From Lentibacillus halodurans (GTDB lineage: Bacteria; Bacillota; Bacilli; Bacillales; Amphibacillaceae), in assembly GCF_900112045.1 (NCBI RefSeq), contig NZ_FOJW01000004.1:186001-250000 (forward strand): DNA of 64,000 nt, given 5' to 3'. Positions within the stretch are counted from its first letter, which is position 1. Every line of letters begins with the position of its first letter. Shown piece after piece: positions 45,233-54,939 of this stretch. The position numbers were made by a program, and so were the translations under genes. The notes under the pieces were generated by a model. The model saw only the letters and a list, made by a program, of their open reading frames with translations. It made no database searches and was not told the DNA's origin.

Positions 45233-46165
45233 ATGAAAAAAATTCTGGTTACAGGTGCTATGGGTCAAATCGGCTCGGAGCTTGTCAGTACATTACGGGA
45301 ACATTACGGAACATCCAATGTCATTGGCTCCGATCTTTGGCAAAAAGATGAGGAGGAAGGTCCGTTTGAAATTGTTGATGTAACGGACGAAAAAGCGATA
45401 TATGACGCGGCTAAGAAACATAACGTGGATACGATCATGCATTTAGCTGCTTTGTTGTCAGCCAAAGCAGAAGCTGTCCCGCAAATAGCATGGGATTTGA
45501 ACATGGGCGGCCTGATGAATGCTCTTGAAGTAGCCAGGGAACTTGAATTGCAATTTTTTACGCCGAGCTCCATCGGCGCATTTGGACCGGCAACGCCAAA
45601 AAAGAATACACCACAGGAAACGGTTATGCGTCCGACGACGATGTATGGTGTCAACAAAGTGGCCGGTGAATTACTGTGCGATTACTATTTTTACCGCTAT
45701 GGGGTGGATACACGAGGTGTCCGCTATCCCGGCCTGATTTCGTATGTGACACCACCAGGCGGGGGAACGACTGATTATGCTGTGGAGATTTATTATGAAG
45801 CAGTTAAGTCGAAAAAGTATACCTCTTATATTGCTGCGGAAACATACATGGACATGATGTACATGCCGGATGCATTGAATTCAATCATCAAGCTGTTGGA
45901 GGCTGATCCTGATAAATTGGTACACCGCAATGCCTATAATATTTCAGCTATATCAGCAGCACCAGAGGACTTTGCAAAGGCGATAAGGAAACATATTCCG
46001 GAATTTGAGCTGACTTATAATGTTGATCCTGTCCGACAGAAAATTGCCGAAAGCTGGCCGGATAATTTGGATTCATCCGCAGCAGAACAAGAGTGGGGAT
46101 TCAAGGCGGAATATGATATTGATAGGATGACAGCCGAAATGTTGCCAAAACTTCGGACGAAATAG
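45233..46165 (+). CDS. tdh: L-threonine 3-dehydrogenase (extended SDR type)
   Basis: 310 residues. Rossmann TGAMGQIGSELV, LLSAKAEAVPQIAWDLN, PSSIGAFGP, and the catalytic Tyr-Lys in TMYGVNKVAGE; YPGLISY and PGGGTTDYAVEIY are signature pieces of the UDP-galactose-epimerase-like threonine dehydrogenases. It oxidises threonine to 2-amino-3-ketobutyrate, the substrate of Kbl encoded just upstream. GGAGGAAAAGAAC precedes ATG 45233. Confidence 0.94.
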   Translation: MKKILVTGAMGQIGSELVSTLREHYGTSNVIGSDLWQKDEEEGPFEIVDVTDEKAIYDAAKKHNVDTIMHLAALLSAKAEAVPQIAWDLNMGGLMNALEVARELELQFFTPSSIGAFGPATPKKNTPQETVMRPTTMYGVNKVAGELLCDYYFYRYGVDTRGVRYPGLISYVTPPGGGTTDYAVEIYYEAVKSKKYTSYIAAETYMDMMYMPDALNSIIKLLEADPDKLVHRNAYNISAISAAPEDFAKAIRKHIPEFELTYNVDPVRQKIAESWPDNLDSSAAEQEWGFKAEYDIDRMTAEMLPKLRTK

Positions 46166-46170
46166 GATGT

Positions 46171-46208
46171 AAAAAACGTTCCCTGTATTAGGTCAGGGAA
46201 CGTTTTTT
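46171..46208 (+). terminator. Terminator after tdh
   Basis: AAAAAACGTTCCCTG (46171-46185) and CAGGGAACGTTTTTT (46194-46208): perfect 15-bp stem, 8-nt loop, T-run. Confidence 0.93.
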
Positions 46209-46244
46209 TACTGAATTTCGGATGTTAAATAGAACGGTGGATCA

Positions 46245-46324
46245 TTAGATCGAGCGGTGCTTCAACTCTAGCGAGGATAGCCCCAACTTGAGCGAGAACA
46301 GCTTCAACTCGAGCGACAGCACTG
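46245..46324. repeat. 21-bp tandem degenerate repeat (CGAGCG core)
   Basis: Units start at 46245, 46266, 46287 and 46308, each 21 bp. They share TAGCGAG/TGAGCGAG/CGAGCGA near the start and CTTCAA or CCCCAA at the end. Related to the degenerate array at 54940-55035. No gene. Confidence 0.78.
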
Positions 46325-46380
46325 TTCAGATATGCGAGTTACATACAAATTCCAAAGGGCCATTCTACAGGCAGGTCAAA

Positions 46381-48003
46381 TTAGCCCGCATACATGGCCT
46401 CAACCTTCTCCTGCAGGGCCTTATCCGCAATATATTCGTCATAGCTCATTTCTTTATCAACAATACCATTCGGTGTGATCTCAATCAGCCGGTTGGCAAT
46501 CGTTTGAATAAACTCATGATCATGTGATGTAAACAGAATAGATCCTTTAAACTTCTTAAGCCCGTTGTTCAGCGATGTGATGGACTCTAAATCCAGATGG
46601 TTCGTCGGTTCATCAAGAATCAGCACATTGGCACCTGACAGCATCATTTTTGACAGCATGCAGCGGACACGCTCACCACCGGACAGGACACTTGCTTGTT
46701 TCAAGGCCTGATCACCCGAGAACAGCATCCGCCCAAGGAACCCGCGCAAGAATGTCTCGGTTTCATCTTCCGGGGAATATTGCCGGAGCCAGTCGACCAG
46801 CGGTAGATCATTTTCCTCGAAATAGGCTGAATTGTCCCGTGGAAAATACGATTGTGAAGTTGTTACACCCCACTTGTACGTACCGGCATCTGGTTCCATG
46901 TTGCCCATCAAAATCTCAAACAAGGTTGTTTTAGCTAAATCGTCTTTACCAACGAACGCTACCTTATCATCCTTGTTTACGGTGAAGCTGACATTATCAA
47001 GCACTTTCTTTCCATTAATCGTTTTGGTCAGACCTTCAACAAACAGCAGATCATTGCCGATTTCCCGATCAGGTGTAAAGTTAATATACGGGTATTTTCT
47101 CGATGATGGCTTGATATCATCCAGTGTAATGCTGTCGAGCAATTTTTTTCGTGATGTTGCCTGACGCGATTTTGAAGCGTTGGCACTGAATCGCTCGATA
47201 AACGATTTCAGTTCCTTAATTTTTTCTTCCTTTTTCTTATTTTCTTCCTGAGCCATTTTTTTAGCCAGCTGGCTGGATTCATACCAGAAATCGTAGTTGC
47301 CGACGTAGATTTCAATTTTCCCGTAGTCAACATCTGCAATGTGTGTGCATACCTTATTTAAAAAGTGGCGGTCATGAGAAACAACGATCACTGTGTTTTC
47401 AAAGTTGATCAGAAATTCTTCCAGCCACTGAATGGCGTGAATGTCCAAACCATTTGTCGGTTCGTCCAGAAGTAAAATATCCGGATTTCCAAAGAGTGCT
47501 TGTGCAAGCAATACTTTAACTTTCTGGTCTTCGGGCAATTCCGCCATTTTTGCTGAATGAAGGGACGTATCAATACCAAGTCCTTTTAACAGAACGGCTG
47601 CGTCGGACTCTGCTTCCCAGCCGTTCATTTCAGCAAATTCACCCTCAAGTTCAGCAGCGCGGATGCCGTCTTCTTCGGAAAAATCTGGCTTCATGTATAT
47701 CGCATCTTTTTCCTGCTTGACTTCATATAACCGTTCATGGCCCATCAGGACAGTTTCCAGCACATCATATTCTTCAAAGGCAAAGTGCTCCTGCTTTAAC
47801 ACAGCCATACGCTCGCCCGAAGATAACGAAACATTACCGGATTGCGGTTCCACTTCACCTGAAAGGATTTTCAAAAACGTGGATTTGCCGGCACCATTCG
47901 CCCCAATGACACCGTAACAGTTGCCAGGTGTAAATTTTAGATTCACATCCTCGAACAATTTATGATCCCCATATCGCAGACTTACATTATTAACCGTTAT
48001 CAT
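46381..48003 (-). CDS. ykpA: ABC-F family ATPase (YkpA type)
   Basis: 540 residues, the same length as B. subtilis YkpA. Two ABC domains without membrane segments: Walker A GANGAGKST (near 36) and a divergent second GKDDLAKTT (near 355) lacking the usual GxxGxGKS; signatures LPEDQKVKVLLAQAL and LSGGERVRCMLSKMM; linker rich in Lys/Glu (about 240-275). ABC-F proteins act on the ribosome in translation. No resistance context. ATG 48003 follows TTGGAGGACG. Confidence 0.93.
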   Translation of the reverse strand: MITVNNVSLRYGDHKLFEDVNLKFTPGNCYGVIGANGAGKSTFLKILSGEVEPQSGNVSLSSGERMAVLKQEHFAFEEYDVLETVLMGHERLYEVKQEKDAIYMKPDFSEEDGIRAAELEGEFAEMNGWEAESDAAVLLKGLGIDTSLHSAKMAELPEDQKVKVLLAQALFGNPDILLLDEPTNGLDIHAIQWLEEFLINFENTVIVVSHDRHFLNKVCTHIADVDYGKIEIYVGNYDFWYESSQLAKKMAQEENKKKEEKIKELKSFIERFSANASKSRQATSRKKLLDSITLDDIKPSSRKYPYINFTPDREIGNDLLFVEGLTKTINGKKVLDNVSFTVNKDDKVAFVGKDDLAKTTLFEILMGNMEPDAGTYKWGVTTSQSYFPRDNSAYFEENDLPLVDWLRQYSPEDETETFLRGFLGRMLFSGDQALKQASVLSGGERVRCMLSKMMLSGANVLILDEPTNHLDLESITSLNNGLKKFKGSILFTSHDHEFIQTIANRLIEITPNGIVDKEMSYDEYIADKALQEKVEAMYAG

Positions 48004-48192
48004 CCGTCAACGTCCTCCAATAATCATAATCACCGTTAGCTTAAGGGATTTGAGACATTTCGTCAATGTTTACGGCTCCTGAAAATGTTGAAAAAGAGCT
48101 ATATTTTTTGATGAACTTATGCAATAATGAATAAAGCCAAATATTTTCACAGTAAACAATCTGAAAAGGCATCATGTTGGAGGGGAAGGTTC

Positions 48193-48807
48193 ATGAAAGG
48201 GAAAACCGTTTATTTTCTCTTCACGGATACGGGTACATATCTGACCCGGGTGATTAATTTTGTGACAAAACAGCCGTTAAATCATGTTTCTATTGCATTT
48301 GATCCCGCACTGCAGGAAGTCTACAGTTTTGGGAGAAAAAGACCGCGGAATCCGTTTATTGGCGGGTTTGTCAAAGAGGATATTTACAGTGATTTTTTCA
48401 GGAATTCAGATTGTGCGATATACGCATTCGAGCTTACGGAAGAAGAATGCAGCAATGTAAAAAAACGGATTGCGGAAATCGAACTGCGTAAGCACAATTA
48501 TAAATATAATTTTTTAGGTTTGCTTGGCGTGCTCATAAGAATTGAGCTGAACAGGGAAAATGCTTTATTTTGTTCACAGTTCGTTGCGACAGTACTAAGC
48601 GATGTCAAAGCAATCCGTTTCCACAAGCCAAACTGTTTTATAACCCCGGCAGATATCCGCAACCATGAAGGGATGCAATTGATCTATCAGGGGACGCTGG
48701 AAGATTACCAGTGTGCCATGTCCCGCAAGTTCGAGCAAATGGGAATGAAGAAACAATCCTTGTTCTTTTCAATATCCAAAAAAGTAAAACAACTTGTCAT
48801 CAAATGA
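48193..48807 (+). CDS. Permuted NlpC/P60-like papain-fold protein
   Basis: 204 residues. HVSIAF near residue 35 gives the histidine and ALFCSQFVATVL near 135 the cysteine of a circularly permuted NlpC/P60-type (YiiX/YycO-like) fold, in the His-before-Cys order. Such proteins can be amidases or acyltransferases of peptides or lipids. No signal peptide. ATG 48193 follows GGAGGGG; the longer reading has none. The WYL regulator gene follows by 55 bp. Confidence 0.8.
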   Translation: MKGKTVYFLFTDTGTYLTRVINFVTKQPLNHVSIAFDPALQEVYSFGRKRPRNPFIGGFVKEDIYSDFFRNSDCAIYAFELTEEECSNVKKRIAEIELRKHNYKYNFLGLLGVLIRIELNRENALFCSQFVATVLSDVKAIRFHKPNCFITPADIRNHEGMQLIYQGTLEDYQCAMSRKFEQMGMKKQSLFFSISKKVKQLVIK

Positions 48808-48862
48808 GAAGAAACTGTATAGTTAGAGGCAGAGGTTCTTGTTACATAAGGGGGAAACGTAA

Positions 48863-49846
48863 ATGGAACGGGGCAGCAATTACCGCCTGCTGCAATTGCG
48901 GGAAATCTTATTTAATGAAACGGATGAGTATCATGATCTGGGCGTCGATCAATTGATTGAAAAACTACGGGCAGTAACTGGTGATGCTACATTTGATAAG
49001 CGGACAATCAAGCGGGATCTGGAGACGCTTGATGAGATGGACTTTGAAATTGTCCGGAATCAGGGGCGATACGGAAAAATCAAATATAGCCATCAGAGTC
49101 GGCTATTTGAAACCTACCAGTTAAGGCTGATTATCGATGCGATTTTATCGGCGCGTTTCATTACAAAAAATGAAAAGGAAAAGCTGATTAAAAAGGTGAA
49201 ACATATGACAAGCGGTCATATTGCCAAGACACTGCCGGAACCCATTTTGTTCAGTCAATCAGCCAATATAGACTACGAACTGGTTAAACTGAATATTGAT
49301 GCGGTGCACCGGGCTATTTCGGAGGGAAAAGTCCTTACGTACCAGTACGGGAAATTCAATGTCAAAAAGGAATTTGTGCGACACCGGGATGGCAGCTACT
49401 ACTATGTGGAACCATACGCACTGATCTGGCAAAATGATTACTACTATTTGATCGGTGTTTTTCAGGATACGAATGAAATACGGCATTACCGGCTTGACCG
49501 CATCCGCAATATCAGTGTCAGCAGCGAGTCATTTAAAAAGCGGGCGTTCAATTTGCAGGAATATGTGGATCAGAGTTTTCATATGTTTGCCGGTGAGGAA
49601 ATGCGGGTGAAAATCCGCTTTCACAATAGTTTGGTCAATGTTGTGCTGGACAGGTTCGGACAGGAGGCGGATATCAGGGAGCTGGATGATGACCACTTTG
49701 TGCTGTCAACGAAAGCTAAGCTATCGGACGGGCTTGTTAACTGGATCCTGACATGGGGCAACCGTTCCAAAGTGCTGTCACCGGACCATTTGGCAGAACG
49801 GATCAAAAAGCAAATCCGGCAAATGATGGAAGTGTATGAGGATTAG
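48863..49846 (+). CDS. HTH-WYL domain transcriptional regulator
   Basis: 327 residues. An N-terminal winged helix (about 5-60, RTIKRDLETLDEMDFEI) is followed by a WYL domain (about 140-220) with YYVEPYALIWQNDYYYLIG and HYRLDRIRNI. A WCX-like C-terminal part follows (about 235-320). WYL proteins sense nucleic acid or nucleotide ligands and often regulate DNA-stress genes. AAGGGGGAAACG precedes ATG 48863. Its target is not evident; the upstream hydrolase may share its transcript. Confidence 0.9.
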   Translation: MERGSNYRLLQLREILFNETDEYHDLGVDQLIEKLRAVTGDATFDKRTIKRDLETLDEMDFEIVRNQGRYGKIKYSHQSRLFETYQLRLIIDAILSARFITKNEKEKLIKKVKHMTSGHIAKTLPEPILFSQSANIDYELVKLNIDAVHRAISEGKVLTYQYGKFNVKKEFVRHRDGSYYYVEPYALIWQNDYYYLIGVFQDTNEIRHYRLDRIRNISVSSESFKKRAFNLQEYVDQSFHMFAGEEMRVKIRFHNSLVNVVLDRFGQEADIRELDDDHFVLSTKAKLSDGLVNWILTWGNRSKVLSPDHLAERIKKQIRQMMEVYED

Positions 49847-49868
49847 ACTCGTGTAACTTCCGAAACAT

Positions 49869-49896
49869 AAAAGGAATCGGTACTAGGTCGATTTCC
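49869..49896 (-). terminator. Terminator after ypmS
   Basis: On the minus strand GGAAATCG (49889-49896) pairs with CGATTCC (49873-49879), then TTTT. The stem has one bulge, so it is moderate in strength. Confidence 0.55.
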
Positions 49897-49898
49897 AT

Positions 49899-50522
49899 CT
49901 AATCCGTCATCTCAATCCCCAGCGATTCGTACGGTACTTCGATATTGAATGCCAGGTTATTGGCTTCGAGATCTATATGTGCCACACTAACACGGAAGTT
50001 ACTTCTGATGTTCATATCGGTAACTGCTACATAAATTTCCTCATTTGCCGGATCTACCGTGACCCATTCCGGCATTGGCAAGTACTTTTTCAAATATGCC
50101 ATAATTTTTTTGTTCGGGAGTGCGAGCTGCCCGATAGAAATCGATTTTTGCTCCAGAATCACATCGCCATTTTCCTGTACAAGCGGTTCTAAATGGACAG
50201 ACACCGGCACAGTTGATGAAAAAACGGGAAGTTCCCCAACCAGTTCGACATCCTCATCCAGTGAAACACTGTACTGATGGCTGCTTCCCTTTAAAAGGTT
50301 ATCAATATAGGCATTTACCAATTCATTTAAATTCTGTTTGGTGGTACGGACCGTAAATTCCGAGCTGCGCTGTGTATTTTCCACTGATGGCTCAGGCGGT
50401 GCTGTTTCCTGTACAGGCCAGAAAACGAATACCGTAATGGTTAGAAGGACAAGCGCATTTACGCCTGCCAGCCAGAAAAACAGCTGCTTCCACTTATTTT
50501 TTTGTTTTTGATGTTTCGGCAC
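49899..50522 (-). CDS. ypmS: YpmS family protein (DUF2140)
   Basis: 207 residues. One N-terminal membrane helix (about 12-33) and an extracytoplasmic DUF2140 domain: LNELVNAYIDNLL, then VDPANEEIYVAVTDM. Function unknown. GTG 50522 follows AGGAGG, which overlaps the ypmR stop codon. It pairs with ypmR as in B. subtilis. Confidence 0.88.
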   Translation of the reverse strand: MPKHQKQKNKWKQLFFWLAGVNALVLLTITVFVFWPVQETAPPEPSVENTQRSSEFTVRTTKQNLNELVNAYIDNLLKGSSHQYSVSLDEDVELVGELPVFSSTVPVSVHLEPLVQENGDVILEQKSISIGQLALPNKKIMAYLKKYLPMPEWVTVDPANEEIYVAVTDMNIRSNFRVSVAHIDLEANNLAFNIEVPYESLGIEMTD

Positions 50523-50534
50523 AGCGCCTACCTC

Positions 50535-51437
50535 CTATTGATCTGTTAAAAATTCCAGCACCCGTCTGGTAAATTGCTGATATCCCTGATGATTCGGATG
50601 GAAATTATCGTCTGCGAATAAATCTTTATCCGTATCTTCAAACAAATCAGCAACGGGTATAAATGTCGTATCATGATACTGTTCCGTTACATTTCGGCTC
50701 GTTTCATTCCAGCTATTCACGATCATTTCAAGTTCTTCAATGTCCCCGAAATAGTTTACAAAAGGATTGTAAATACCGATTAGATAAATATCCGTATTTG
50801 GATTCAAAACATTTATTTTATCAAAAATCTGATGCAGACGGTCTTCATAAGCCCGCTTAGCCGTTGTGAAATCTTCTATTTGCAAGCTGGTGAAATTTTC
50901 TTTGACTACTTGCATAATATCATTTGCACCAATCGTGATCAGGACGATATTAGATTGTTCAATGGATTGTTCTATTTCTTGTTTATTTAGCCGTTCGAGA
51001 AGCTGGTCAGAACGATTACCGCGTTTACCGTATTGATCAAATGATACTAATTGAATACTTTCATTAATGGTTTTATCAAGTATGCCAACATAACCGCCAT
51101 CCACTACATTATCCCCGACACCTTGTGTTAGCGAATCACCAATTGCCGTAATGTGTGTATCCCGACTCATGAAAAAGTTCACTGTACGGCTTACTGCTTG
51201 CTGGAATAATTCCTGCAATTGGCTGACGGATTCTTCTGTGGCTTCTTCAGTTGAAACATCTTCATCATCCGCTGTATCCGTTTTATTGGAAGAGGTTTCC
51301 GTATTTTTGGTTTGGTCCTGTTGAGTCACTTGATTGTTCGATTCTTGGCTCGGTGTTTCCTGCTGCTGGACAATCAGAAAGAAAGTGATGCCTGCAAGCA
51401 GTATCCCCAAAATGATGAGCATGTATCGTCTGTTCAT
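50535..51437 (-). CDS. ypmR: Membrane-anchored GDSL/SGNH hydrolase (YpmR)
   Basis: 300 residues. N-terminal anchor (about 4-22), Gln/Ser/Thr/Glu-rich linker, then an SGNH esterase: block I AIGDSLTQGVGD (catalytic Ser), block III ITIGANDIMQV (oxyanion Asn), and block V FADDNFHPNHQGYQQF (catalytic Asp/His). Acts outside the membrane as a lipase or deacetylase; the substrate is unknown. ATG 51437 lies 7 nt after AGGTGTG. Forms an operon with ypmS. Confidence 0.9.
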   Translation of the reverse strand: MNRRYMLIILGILLAGITFFLIVQQQETPSQESNNQVTQQDQTKNTETSSNKTDTADDEDVSTEEATEESVSQLQELFQQAVSRTVNFFMSRDTHITAIGDSLTQGVGDNVVDGGYVGILDKTINESIQLVSFDQYGKRGNRSDQLLERLNKQEIEQSIEQSNIVLITIGANDIMQVVKENFTSLQIEDFTTAKRAYEDRLHQIFDKINVLNPNTDIYLIGIYNPFVNYFGDIEELEMIVNSWNETSRNVTEQYHDTTFIPVADLFEDTDKDLFADDNFHPNHQGYQQFTRRVLEFLTDQ

Positions 51438-51680
51438 GATTTTCACACCTGTGGTCAATTTTTTCTGGGAGTAGAGAAACTTTCGATACCGAAATCAGCT
51501 ATTTGCCGATTTTCACCAGCTTGGCCTCTATCCTCAGGAAAGTGAGGCAGTATAAGATGTAACACGTTCCATCGTAAATATGCAGCGAATGGTTTTGCAA
51601 GTATTAGCTTTTCCTGTACATTCTCATTATATCATGATTGTGCTTGACTAATCCCCGATATTCATCATGTAAAAACTTAA

Positions 51681-51706
51681 AAATTCGCCTCCCTGGAGAC
51701 GAATTT
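51681..51706. terminator. Terminator of metY
   Basis: AAATTCGCCTCC (51681-51692) pairs with GGAGACGAATTT (51695-51706), with one internal mismatch; T/A-rich tails occur on both sides. On the minus strand it follows the metY stop by 30 bp. Confidence 0.75.
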
Positions 51707-51735
51707 TTAAAAATTGGTATTTTTTATTTCAGTTT

Positions 51736-53505
51736 TTATCCTTGCGGTATTTGTACGGTCTCTTGCCGGGCGGAGTTCCCACGGATGCGAACGGCTTCCT
51801 GGTACGCATATTTACCAGTAATAACGGTAATCCCTGCTTCCTGTGCGTTTTCAAGCATCTGATCTGCTGCAACAGGGCTTTGTGCCCAAAAAATTTTGCC
51901 TTCCTTATTGTTTAGTTGCTCGATGGTTTTTGGTGGAAGTGCTTGCTCATTAGTCAAAATGGCATCTACGGTGACTGGCACATCATTTAACTGGTCAAAC
52001 GATTGATGATTTAAAACGACTTCTTCAGATGCGGCGATTGGAACGATTTGAAAGCCCAGCTGCTGCAGTTGTTTAACATGGTCGTAAAAGGATTGGTCCG
52101 AGTTATCCAGTCCGAATACAGCAATGACTTTTTGACGAATTTCTCCATTGGTACGGTCAAAAGGAGAAGCGAGCAGCCAATGAATGGCATCTTCTTCTGT
52201 TGACTGAATGGTTGGGGCTTCACCGGTTGCTTTGGCAATCGCCTGATCCAGATCAGCTAGCGTATCTTTGGTAGATTCAAGCCCGATTGAAAGACGGACC
52301 AATTCTTCTGTCACACCACTCTTTTCCAGATCTTCTGCACTCAATTGCTGATGGGTTGTCGAAGCCGGATGAATAATGAGTGACTTTGCATCCCCAACAT
52401 TGGCGACATGTGACCATAGCGTAATGTTGTCGATTAATTGTCTGCCTGCTTCACTACCACCTTTAATGCCAAACGTAATGATGGATCCATAGCCGTTTTG
52501 TAAATATTTGTTGGCTAACGGATGAGAAGGATGTTCTGTCAATCCCGGATAGTTGACCCACTCGACTGCAGGATGTTTATCCAGATAATCCGCGACCACT
52601 GCAGCATTTTGGCTGTGCCGTTCGATTCTCAAATGCAGTGTTTCAAGTCCCTGAAGCAATAAAAACGCATTTTGCGGACTCAAGCAGGCGCCGATGTCTC
52701 TCAGGAGCTGGACACGGAATTTTGTGGCAAAAGCTGCAGGACCAACGTCAATATAGCGCAGTCCACCGTAGCTTTCATCCGGTTCGGTGAATCCCTGGAA
52801 TTTCCCATTGCCCCAATTGAATCGTCCGCCGTCAACGACAACCCCGGCAATGGCTGTTCCATGGCCGCCGATCCATTTGGTGGCTGAATGTACCACGATG
52901 TCAGCACCCCATGTCAGTGGCTTGGTGACATATGGTGTTGCGAACGTATTATCTATGATTAGCGGGATGTCATGATCATGTGCAATTCGGGCAACGGTTT
53001 CGACATCAAAAACGTTCAAGCTTGGATTGGTGATAATTTCACCGAAAATCGCTTTCGTCCTTTCGGTGATGGCGTTTTGAATGCTTTCGGGATCTGTTCC
53101 ATCAACGAATGTCACATCAATTCCGTACTTTGGCAATGTATTGGCAAATAAATTGTACGTTCCCCCGTACAGATTGCTGTCAGCGACAATCTCATCGCCG
53201 CTGCCGGCAATATTTAAAATGGATAGTGTGATGGCTGCCATGCCTGATGAGGTTGCGACGGCTGCAACACCGTCTTCCAGTAAGGCAATCCGAGTCTCAA
53301 AAGCATCAATGGTTGGGTTCATGATACGGCTGTAGATATTGCCCGGTTCCGCCAATCCAAAAAGATTTTGGGCATGTTCAGTGTTCTCAAATACATAGGA
53401 AGTTGTCTGATAGATCGGAACCGCACGTGAACCTGTCGTCGGGTCCGGTTTCTGTCCCCCGTGAAGCAGTTGTGTTTCCTGGCTCGGCAAATGAAAATCG
53501 GTCAT
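51736..53505 (-). CDS. metY: O-acetylhomoserine sulfhydrylase fused to a CoA-binding-like domain
   Basis: 589 residues, against about 430 for usual MetY. Residues 1-430 are a complete Cys/Met-metabolism PLP enzyme: [30 protein letters not shown], the PLP lysine in [11 protein letters not shown] (near 207), RLSIGLEST. It makes homocysteine from O-acetylhomoserine and sulfide. Residues ~457-575 look like a Rossmann-type CoA-binding domain (YccU-like): [36 protein letters not shown], and [19 protein letters not shown]. The frame runs through without a break, so this is a true fusion; the extra part may sense acyl-CoA. Control is by the SAM riboswitch upstream. Confidence 0.92.
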   Translation of the reverse strand: MTDFHLPSQETQLLHGGQKPDPTTGSRAVPIYQTTSYVFENTEHAQNLFGLAEPGNIYSRIMNPTIDAFETRIALLEDGVAAVATSSGMAAITLSILNIAGSGDEIVADSNLYGGTYNLFANTLPKYGIDVTFVDGTDPESIQNAITERTKAIFGEIITNPSLNVFDVETVARIAHDHDIPLIIDNTFATPYVTKPLTWGADIVVHSATKWIGGHGTAIAGVVVDGGRFNWGNGKFQGFTEPDESYGGLRYIDVGPAAFATKFRVQLLRDIGACLSPQNAFLLLQGLETLHLRIERHSQNAAVVADYLDKHPAVEWVNYPGLTEHPSHPLANKYLQNGYGSIITFGIKGGSEAGRQLIDNITLWSHVANVGDAKSLIIHPASTTHQQLSAEDLEKSGVTEELVRLSIGLESTKDTLADLDQAIAKATGEAPTIQSTEEDAIHWLLASPFDRTNGEIRQKVIAVFGLDNSDQSFYDHVKQLQQLGFQIVPIAASEEVVLNHQSFDQLNDVPVTVDAILTNEQALPPKTIEQLNNKEGKIFWAQSPVAADQMLENAQEAGITVITGKYAYQEAVRIRGNSARQETVQIPQG

Positions 53506-53721
53506 AAAAATTCCTCCTTATGGTTTTGAAAAATATTCTATCTTGCTTTGTGAGAATGAGCCTAATGCCGCTATCGGAAAGCATAGCCCGTGGATGGAAT
53601 AAGGGTCGAAGTTACAATCGGCTATCTACCTAATTCCGCACACAATCCGGCATCTGACCTCGGAAAAAAAGAAGAATCCCCTCGAGTTTTCCTGTGTTCT
53701 GGAGGAAGAGGAGAGAAAATG

Positions 53722-53752
53722 AAAAACCCCCTTCATAAGAGAAGAGGGTTTT
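53722..53752 (-). terminator. Expression-platform terminator of the SAM riboswitch
   Basis: On the minus strand AAAACCCTCTTC (53741-53752) pairs with GAAGGGGGTTTTT (53722-53734) with one mismatch, ending in T5. It forms when the S-box binds SAM. Confidence 0.85.
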
Positions 53753-53888
53753 CTATGTAACCGATCCTCCTCTTATCTTCCAGATCTCTCTTGACCTGTA
53801 GGATTTAGCACCTTTCAAGACTTTTCAGTTTGCCTTGATGGTTGCCGGGCTTCACAGGGCCTATTCCCTCCACCGCTCTTGATAAGAG
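53753..53888 (-). promoter_or_regulatory. SAM-I (S-box) riboswitch controlling metY
   Basis: On the minus strand the aptamer opens with CTCTTATCAAGAGCGGTGGA (53888-53869), followed by GGGAATAGGCCCTGTGAAGC and CCGGCAACC, the S-box core. P1 is CTCTTATC with GATAAGAG-type pairing near 53770 (AGATAAGAGGAGG). High SAM should stabilise the terminator at 53722-53752 and turn metY off. Confidence 0.93.
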
Positions 53889-53914
53889 ATTTAATTTTAC
53901 TTAATTTAATGAAT

Positions 53915-53944
53915 ATTATATACATGATTTGGCATATTCGTCAA
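53915..53944 (-). promoter_or_regulatory. Promoter of the metY riboswitch transcript
   Basis: On the minus strand TTGACG (53939-53944), an 18-bp spacer and a perfect TATAAT (53915-53920), about 27 bp before the aptamer. It sits directly after the rarD stop codon. Confidence 0.75.
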
Positions 53945-53952
53945 GCGCTTTT

Positions 53953-54855
53953 TTAATTTTTTTTACGGCGTTGTGCCGGCCTGGGTTGCGCGGATGCCAT
54001 GTAAATAATGAGTGCTGTCCAGATTAGAACAAATGACATCAGGTGTGCACTGGAGAACGTTTCTTCATAGACGAACACACCGAGAATCAGCATGATGGTC
54101 GGTGCGATGTATTGTAAAAAGCCTACCATCGATAATGGAATCTGCTTGGCACCGCTGGCAAACAGAAGAAGCGGGACAGCAGTGGCGACTCCAGCTCCAA
54201 TTAATAATAGCCCGGTACCGGACAGCATGACATCTGCCGCTATGGAACTGTCAGAAACAGCGAGCAGATAAATCAATGCGATCGGCGTTACAATCATAGT
54301 TTCGATGGTCAGCCCGAATATGGAACTGATATCGACTGTTTTTTTCAGCAACCCATAAATGCCAAAAGTGAATGCCAGCAATAATGATACCCATGGAAAC
54401 ACACCATAGCTGATGGTGAGATTGATGACACCAATTCCAGCCAGAATAAATGATAATAGCTGTCGCCTTGTCAGTGTTTCTTTTAACACTATCATTCCCA
54501 GCAAAATACTGACAAGTGGATTAATGTAATAGCCAAGGCTTGACTGGATGACATAATCATTGTTGACTGCCCAGATGAAGGTGAGCCAGTTTAGGCTGAT
54601 GGCGATAGACGCAAGCGTAATACCGATAAACTTTTTCTTGTCTCTTATAATGGCTTTGCATTCCTGGATGAAAGCCTTCCATTTCTGGATGGCCAGTACG
54701 ATTACGATCATAAGGACGAAAGACCACAGAATACGGTGGGCGAGTATTTCACCAGGAGGCGTATCATCAAGCAGCTTCCAATAAATCGGCAAAAAGCCCC
54801 ATAATAAATAAGCACTTGCGGCATACAAAATTCCTGATTTGGTTTCTTGATTCAT
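53953..54855 (-). CDS. rarD: RarD family EamA transporter
   Basis: 300 residues, ten helices in two EamA repeats. The RarD start is evident: GILYAASAYLLWGFLPIYWK, then AHRILWSF, and QSSLGYYINPLVSILLGM in the middle. Inner-membrane permease of the drug/metabolite superfamily; substrate unknown. AAGGGGGC precedes ATG 54855. It lies between a methionine-synthesis gene and a methionine-degradation gene, but no functional link is shown. Confidence 0.9.
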   Translation of the reverse strand: MNQETKSGILYAASAYLLWGFLPIYWKLLDDTPPGEILAHRILWSFVLMIVIVLAIQKWKAFIQECKAIIRDKKKFIGITLASIAISLNWLTFIWAVNNDYVIQSSLGYYINPLVSILLGMIVLKETLTRRQLLSFILAGIGVINLTISYGVFPWVSLLLAFTFGIYGLLKKTVDISSIFGLTIETMIVTPIALIYLLAVSDSSIAADVMLSGTGLLLIGAGVATAVPLLLFASGAKQIPLSMVGFLQYIAPTIMLILGVFVYEETFSSAHLMSFVLIWTALIIYMASAQPRPAQRRKKN

Positions 54856-54939
54856 TCTGAAAGCCCCCTTTTTATATGGTTGTAGTAAATCCGATATTTT
54901 CCGAAACGTGTGAGTTGCTGTGTATTTAATGGGTTTTGG

